64,000 nt of DNA from Phoronis australis (lineage: Eukaryota; Phoronida; Phoronidae). The position numbers and the translations under genes are program-made. Positions 57,613 to 64,000 of this stretch are shown in pieces. The notes below the pieces were generated by a model, which was not told where the DNA came from, ran no database searches, and was given only the letters and a program-made list of their open reading frames with translations. The stretch covers positions 379,937 to 443,936 of the forward strand of contig NMRA01000255.1 of the NCBI GenBank assembly GCA_002633005.1, written 5' to 3'. Positions within the stretch are counted from its first letter, which is position 1, and the number at the start of each line of letters is the position of its first letter.

Positions 57613-60600
57613 GTAAGTTTGTGAGACGCATACTGTTGGAGCTTCTCTCTACGGTGTTTGGAGTCATGCGACTGTTATTCGTAACTGAACGTACTGTTTC
57701 AGGGTAAATGTAACTTACATGGGTCTCGGTTTTTAAGCTTGATGTCTGTTATTCAGAAGAGAAAAGTAGTAGATCTCTATAAGTGAGTATTATACATGTT
57801 TCAGAATAACCATGTAGAAGATGGTATCTATGAACATAATTCAAAGATTATTACTATCATCTACATCGTAAAAAGTAAGCAAGCAGATTGATCGGGCTCT
57901 TGTAGAGTTGAACTAGACAAAAACAGAGGAAGTAGAAGTTTGAATATCTGTGTTAAGACTTCTAATTCCGAGCAATGAAACGTGAGATTTTGGGGAACTG
58001 CGGGTATAATTATAAGCGACACGATGTTTAAGAGTCAGACTGATGAATGTTGGGACTGCGTTTCGTGCTGAAAACATGTGTATCGCCGGAACAGCTAAAC
58101 GGGGGTCCGTTTATTACCCAGGAAAAATGCATCGTAACAGACCAAAGGTTTGTAATATTTATTCACGAAATTTAGTTCTTTCTTATATCAACTTAGGCTT
58201 CTCATGTTATTGTTCGGTATCTGAGATTAATGTACAACTAATGTTTCATCAGGATATAATTACTCCTTGTACAGGTGTAACGTACTTGTCTTTTCTATTT
58301 TTTTGCGAAAAACAAAGGTTGAAATTTAATAATTAGATTTTTTGATATACAGCAAAATTATTTCAGAAATCGACTGTTCAAAACATTCGCTAAATGGACC
58401 ATCGGTTTTTGGGTAAGGCTATTTGGGACTTACGACAGTGGTACTCATTCTGTACAGCATATGAGACCAAAGCCTTGTTATTTTCTGTCAAAATTTGCTC
58501 GCTACAATCAAGACTCTATTGGCTTTCTTTTATCCTTTTCAGGCGTTCATGCGACGAACAAAGAGACCGCTGACTCGCCATTGACTAAAACCGACGTCTC
58601 CAAATCCAAAAGCCAGGCCAGTGGTAAGAATTACATGTAAAATCACGACACAGGGCAATTCAAGAACGGTCTTTTAGTTTCGACCAGAATTCGACCAGAA
58701 TTGATTTGGACAACTAGTATTGCACTAAAAGCTGCTGTAAATCACGATCTTCCATCAAAAACTAATTTTTGATCTCCGCTACTTAACGCTATAAAACTGG
58801 TCTCATTTATTTGGTCTTTGCTCAGATGTTCTCCTCGGGTTTTCAAAGAAATGACAGCCTGAGATTATGCTCAGCGCAATAACTGACCAGTCGTAACTAA
58901 CCAACTATTAACCCTGTTAACCCTGGACTCGAGTAATAACGAACTAACAGTTCTCCCCACGCCCTAATTCAATGTGTGTAGAGAATAAGTTGAAACCAAT
59001 TCCTTCCTCTAGGAGGAATCAGCCATTTTTTTAAGGAAATCAGGTTTAAGGGAACTTTTATACTTCCGCTAACAAGTAGTTCCACTATCGCAAAATGGTT
59101 CTTGTAGTTCAAATGTGGTCTGTTGTTAATCGTTGGTTAACTCGTCCAGAACGATACCTAGAAACATCAGTAGCATGATTAACAGACTTTGGAAAGATTT
59201 TTCAAATTAGTTACATTTTGGGATTGGTGAGGATTAATGTGGCCGGTTGCATGAAACAGTCCAAAAAGGCCTAAACTAAGTTCCCTACATCTTTTACATA
59301 TTTGTTTTAGTTCTTTGCTTACAGGTGCAATACTTTTTCTATCAGTTTATCTTTATTATGGGCTCCTCTTTGACATATGACATTTCTTATAATAAAACTA
59401 AAAACTGAGCCCTTACAGTGGCGGATCTAGGATGTCATAAGGGGGCCTAACACTTGGTCTCGTAAGCAATCGCGCAGAGCACGACTGTAGAGGCGCATAG
59501 AGCAGAATAAGGGGAGGTCGGGAGGGGGTTGCCCCACTGCAGCTCAGGATAAAAATTTGTATTTGCCTCTAAAAACAAGCATTATCCTTAATTTCTGAAG
59601 TGTTATCAAAGAAAAAACACAGAGAACATGTGTAAAACTGTATGCATGTATACATGAACTACGTACTCGAACTCACGATCTGTCTGCCAGAGTGCGCTTG
59701 GTCTACCACTCCGCCACCAGCCTTCCACTTACGGCGATGTGACGAACTAGTTTATGATCCACAGCGTTTGCGCGCGAACATGCTTCTTCCCGCACTGTTC
59801 ATTGCAAGCTTTACATTTTGTGCAACGAGTTCGTAGCAAAAGTTGTTGTGTTTAAAACAGTCTTCAGTTGTCCAAAAGACTAAATCCGTTTTTCGTGTTG
59901 GCATTACACACGCGATTGCTTTGCAAATCGTCTTAATTTAAATGTTTGAGTGATTCACTCAGGCTTCGAGTAAAGTCAACATCTTATCAGAAACTTCTGT
60001 TTCTTCATCGTCACTCAGCTTCCGTTTTCTTTGATTATGTGATTTTTTTCATTGCACATTGGAGCAGACGACGGAAACGGAGTGGTAGTGTAACTCCCTC
60101 TATGACTTTGCAATTTATGCCTCTTTTCCATAAGAGGAATTCCGGTCTAGCAGAACTCCATCGCAACTCAACTTTCCCATTGAGTCCTCCCCGATGGTGA
60201 CATCTCAGTTCCGTTGGTTCTCTGGAATAGAGACCAGATGGCGTGGTTGAACAATGCTTTTGAATCACAGAACTCTAACCCCGCAATGCCATCTCGCACG
60301 TGTATGTAAGCGTACATGTACATGTATTCATTAGAGCTTGCGACCCCGAGACTTGCCGCGAGAGTTTGAACTGTGTCTGCTAGAGTGAGTTTTATTCGAG
60401 TGTCGTAGTTATGCGATCAAGCCTAATTTCATAGATTTAGCTTTATTTTTTCATTTTTGATCATTGAGCAAGACTCATGAGGGACGGTTCAATACAATTA
60501 ACGATTTCTCGGCAAAATTAGTCAGCACATCCGACAATTACACTGGTCATTCTTGAGAAGGACCGACCTGTGACTGTGGCTGGATGCCGGGAATACTCAC

Positions 60601-62199
60601 TCCTCGGGTATCTTTTATGTTTAGTCTTAAAACCACTTTCGAAAAAAATGTTTTCCGATGTTTACTGTAACACACACTACATGTATCAGGATCACAAATT
60701 TTCACTCCCTGAAGAAAGAAGATTGTGTCTAAACTTTTATGGAAAGGCTAACTTTGCAAAAATTGCACTGAGCTTTACACGGTACATTTCAAAGCTACAA
60801 TTTATAGTGGACGTTTGCCCAATTTTCATCTATCAGAAAACCTGTAGGCCTACATGTATATGCAAATATGGGATTGATATTTGGAGTAATTAGTTTATCA
60901 CTGCATCCTTAACTTTTACTGACAACTGTACCAAACGGCACCAATGGTACAATCAATTCATAACGATGCATAATACTGGATGAATGACTAACTAAATTCT
61001 CCACAGCAACTCTGAGGGAAACTTATTCCAAAATCTTTGTCTCTTTGGTATAAAGCTCTTACGCGTAATTGTTTCCCTGCTGGTTTTACTGGTCACTTAT
61101 ATAACCGGCGTACTAGTTCATTTCCGTTGTTATCATACTATTACACACTGTTATTTTTCGAATTTTGGTAAACTCTAGGTTTTTAGAATTTTATTTTTGT
61201 TAAATCTGTCAGGTTTGGGAAATGATTATTATTGATGAATTAAATGATTTATTTTTTACGTCTTGTATTAAAACACCAAGAACCGATAAAACGTTTTCTA
61301 ATGATATTACTGCCAGGAAGAGATCTTACAGCAATTATGCAGAACAGTTTAAAAACGGCGGAGTTGCGAAAAGTTTTAGACAGTAAACTCCATAACAACA
61401 CCGGAACAAACGAATGCAAACAAATTCCACACATGTGCTGCGCAACATCAGCGGCGAAATATCGGAGTTGCCAGGAATAGAGCTCTATGTTTTGAACAAA
61501 TAGTGAGGAATGGACTCGAAATATTGCTAAGAGATTCTCCCGCCATTCGCGATGAATAACGCCAGGCTGATCAGTGCTATTCTCTAAGATATTTCTATTC
61601 TCGTGTTCATTTACGTGGACTGTTCGGATCTAACTACGGAATTTTTATATTTTTTTAAAACATGTTTGGCACATATTAAGTGCAGCTAAGTATTTTGGAA
61701 TATGTGCAGCAATGACGAACGTCTCGTTGAGTCTCACGTGATTGATGGCGTGAACTCTAGCCATCACTCCAAGCAATGTGGAATTGATGTTTCCCACTGG
61801 ACAATGATGGTTGTTTATGTCCGGTTTAAGTTCTCAGATTTAGCGCAACTTCTCAAAACAGAGGTGTAGACGTGCACGACATAAGATTTTGTTGCTATCA
61901 TGTTTTTGCAGAAGAGGAATCTCGAGTTATCTGTGAACCCGCCACTCGGTATCTTGCATGCGCCAATCCACAGGAAGTGTTGTCAATAACCTCGGCAATG
62001 TACGGTCGGAAAGACAGCCATACTTGCCCTCACAGATTTATCCGTACTACGAGTTGTGAGTCATCGCGTTCCTTATCTGTCGTGAGCAAGCTGTGCAATG
62101 GAAGGCGAGTTTGTGTCATATCGGCGTCGAACAGAGTCTTTGGGGATCCTTGTTATGGCACTTACAAATATCTAAATGTTACCTACCAATGTGTGCCAA
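57555..62199 (+). CDS. Gene B: secreted rhamnose-binding (SUEL-type) lectin, 3' end outside window
   Basis: Tandem paralogue of gene A on the same strand, about 19.8 kb downstream. Exons 57555-57612 (signal peptide, one change from gene A), 58543-58623 (linker) and 61912-62199 (lectin), all phase 1 with GT-AG introns. The lectin exon has no stop and ends at a donor, so more exons follow. The 2.37 kb repeat that holds it begins again at 62460, and the next lectin exon should lie near 64280. The linker reads KSKSQAS, without the furin-like KSKR of gene A. The promoter, leader and splice sites are intact, so the gene looks functional. A tail exon like 44036-44169 is expected further on but cannot be seen. 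Confidence 0.75.
58543..58623 (+). CDS. Gene B exon 2, linker
   Basis: 81 bases, acceptor TATCCTTTTCAG, donor GTAAGA, phase 1-1. GVHATNKETADSPL..KSKSQAS. The same length as in gene A, with six residue changes. Confidence 0.75.
59243..59415. mobile_element. Long-TIR element, left half, gene B copy
   Basis: Starts CCGGTTGCATGAAACAGTCC. Same insertion as 39384 in gene A, cut at 59416 by the hAT-like element. Confidence 0.6.
59416..60090 (+). mobile_element. hAT-like element, right-truncated, gene B copy
   Basis: Starts CAGTGGCGGATCTAGGATG. The body follows 39542-40208 and then stops where the lectin repeat begins. The TCCGCCTATG end is missing. Confidence 0.65.
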
Positions 62200-62459
62200 G
62201 TAAGTAAGAATTCATTGCTGTTTCTGCATTCCATAATTTATTGACTCATGGTTGGTAAGATACCATAAGTCAGGTCATACGTCTAGATCCTATAGTATTA
62301 GAATATAGACGAAATTATCCCGCTTACTTAGGGTAAAAACCGAAACTATGACTCTGGCTTGATATCAAACGTTCTTGTGATAGAATTCCACAATTTGTTA
62401 ACGTGGATTAAAATGTGAATGAAATTGCTAAGTTACGTTGTGGTACGTAGTTCAAATGT
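60091..62459 (+). repeat. Lectin-bearing tandem repeat, unit 1 (2369 bases)
   Basis: Runs from TAACTCCCTCTATGAC to just before the same words at 62460. Contains an intron stretch, the lectin exon at 61912-62199 and the following intron piece. Confidence 0.85.
61912..62199 (+). CDS. Gene B exon 3, SUEL-type lectin domain
   Basis: 288 bases, acceptor TTTTTGCAG, donor GTAAGT, phase 1-1. EEESRVICEPATRYLAC, AMYGRKDSHTC, SVVSKLCNGRRVC, NRVFGDPC and GTYKYLNVTYQC; eight cysteines. It matches gene A domain 2 over most of its length, but its last bases and the following intron match gene A domain 1. Confidence 0.95.
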
Positions 62460-64000
62460 TAACTCCCTCTATGACTTCGCAATTTATGGCCTCTTTTCCA
62501 TCAAGAGAAACTCCGGTCTAGCAGAACTCCATCGCAACTCAACTTTCCCATTGAGTCCTCCCCGATGGTGACATCGCAGTTCCGTTGGTTCTCTGGATTA
62601 AAGACCAGATGGCGTGGTTGAACAATGCTTTTGAATCACTGAACTCTAACCCCGCAGTGGTTTCTCTCGTACGTGTATGTAAGCGTACATGTACGTGTAT
62701 TCATTAGAGCTTGCGACCCCGAGACTTGCCGCGAGAGTTTGAACTGTGTATGCTCGAGTGAGTTTTATTCTAATGTCACAGTTATACGATCAAGCCAAAT
62801 TTCATACTTAAGTTTCATTTTTTTCATTTTTGTTCATTAAGCAAGACTCATGAGGTACGGTTCAATACAATTAACGATTTCTCGGCAAAATTAGTCAGCA
62901 CATCCGACAATTACACTGGTCATTCTTGAGAAGGACCGACCTGTGACTGTGACTGGCAGCGGGAATACTCACTCCTTGGGTATCTTTTAGGTTTAGTCTT
63001 AGAACCACTTTCGAAAAAATGTTTTCCAATGTTTACTGTAACACACACTACATGTATCAGGATCACAGATTTTCATTCCCTGAAGGAATAAGATTGTGTC
63101 TAAACTTTTATGGAAACTCTAACTTTGCAACCATTGCACTGAGCTTTACACGGTACATTTCAAAGCTACAATTTATAGTGGAGATTTGCCCATTTTTCAT
63201 CAATCAGAAAACCAGTAGGCCTATATGCAAATTTCAGATTGGTAGTTGGTGTAATTAGTTTATCACTGCATCCTGATTTTTTACTGACAACTGTACCAAA
63301 CGGCACCAATGGTCCAATCAATTCATAAAGATGCATAATACTGAATGAATGCCTAACTAAATTTTTCACAGCAACTCTGAGAGAAACTTATTCCAAAATC
63401 TTTGTCTTTATAGTATAGGACTCTTACGCATAATTGCTTCCCTGCTGGCTTAACTGGTCATTTATATAACTGGTGTTCTAGTTCATTTCCGTTGTTATGG
63501 TACTATTACACGCTCTTATTTTTCGAATTTTGGTAAATTGTCGGTTTTTAGAATTTATTTTTGTTAAACCTTCCAGGTTTCGGAAATGAATATTATTGAC
63601 GAATTAAATGATTTATCTTTTGCGTCTTGTATTAAAACACCAGGAACCTATAAAACGTTTTCTAGTGATATTACTACCAGGAAGAGATATTCCAGCAATT
63701 AAACAGAACAGTTTAAAAACGGCGGAGTTGCGAAACGTTTTAGACGGTAAATTCCTTAACAACACCGGAACAAACGAATGCAAACAAATTCCACACATGT
63801 GCTGCGCAACATCAGAGGCGCAAGATAGGAGTGGCCAGGGATAGATTTCCATGTTTTGAACAGATAGTGATAAAAGGACTCGAAATTTTGCTAAGGGATT
63901 CTCCCTCCATTTGCGATGAATAACGCCAGGCTGATCAGTGCTATTCTCTAAGATTTCTATTCTCGTGTTCATTTACTTGGACTGTTCGGATCTAACTACG
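62460..64000 (+). repeat. Lectin-bearing tandem repeat, unit 2 (cut by window end)
   Basis: Follows unit 1 at an offset of 2369-2371 bases to the window end: TAACTCCCTCTATGAC, GAGCTTGCGACCCCGAGACT, TGTTTACTGTAACACACACT, AACACCGGAACAAACGAATG. Its lectin exon would start about 280 bases beyond the window. Confidence 0.85.

Larger units (their letters stand above)
57367..60090 (+). repeat. Duplicated segment, gene B copy (pairs with 37541-40208)
   Basis: See gene A copy. The hAT-like element that starts at 59416 lacks its right end, because the lectin repeat unit starts at 60091. Confidence 0.85.

Noticed and set aside
61244-61480. Open frames on both strands near 42370-42555, 61244-61480 and 63608-63972
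   Set aside because: They lie in the duplicated lectin intron. The gene A copy has frame-breaking indels, so a coding role is unlikely.

Overview
The window is nuclear DNA from an animal. It is AT-rich, gene-sparse and full of short inverted-repeat transposons. Coding exons are small, with GT-AG introns and AATAAA signals, and there are no operons or ribosome binding sites. An eIF2alpha kinase of the HRI type, rhamnose-binding (SUEL-type) lectins and the style of the repeats suggest a marine invertebrate, possibly a non-vertebrate deuterostome. The exact phylum cannot be fixed from the sequence.

Layout. 1-1761: most of an HRI-type eIF2alpha kinase read from a single exon, with the 5' end outside the window. 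7137-8422: a TATA-driven, intronless ORF for a secreted coiled-coil-like glycoprotein. 13626-13955 (minus): a small single-pass membrane protein with a likely 5'UTR intron. 22930-25610: decayed remains of a repeat-type protein gene. 27225-27446: one unrecognised coding-like exon. 28795-29230: a two-exon gene for a small secreted acidic protein (gene C). 37727-44169: a five-exon gene for a secreted protein with two SUEL lectin domains and a short charged C-terminal tail (gene A). 57555 to beyond 64000: a tandem paralogue (gene B) whose end lies outside. The rest is intergenic or intronic sequence with several transposon families, one 753-base assembly gap (20864-21616) and two single Ns.

The main result is that genes A, B and C form one family built from exons with phase-1 introns. 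Gene A is signal peptide, linker, lectin 1, lectin 2, tail. Gene C is signal peptide plus a homologous tail only, with no lectin exon. The tail pattern (AK-K/R-S, YVS or FVS, RxAxSFL, then KRAWEQ and DF) is not one I recognise. Its RANSFL and final DFW segments faintly recall a Gla module, but the Gla cysteines and ERxC core are missing. Gene B carries a 2.37 kb tandem repeat that contains its lectin exon; the second unit is cut by the window end, so another lectin exon is expected near 64280. The lectin exon of gene B looks like a mosaic of the two lectin exons of gene A, which suggests unequal exchange or gene conversion inside the cluster.

Gene models come from reading splice sites, frames and repeats by eye. 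No similarity search, transcript evidence or structure prediction was available.
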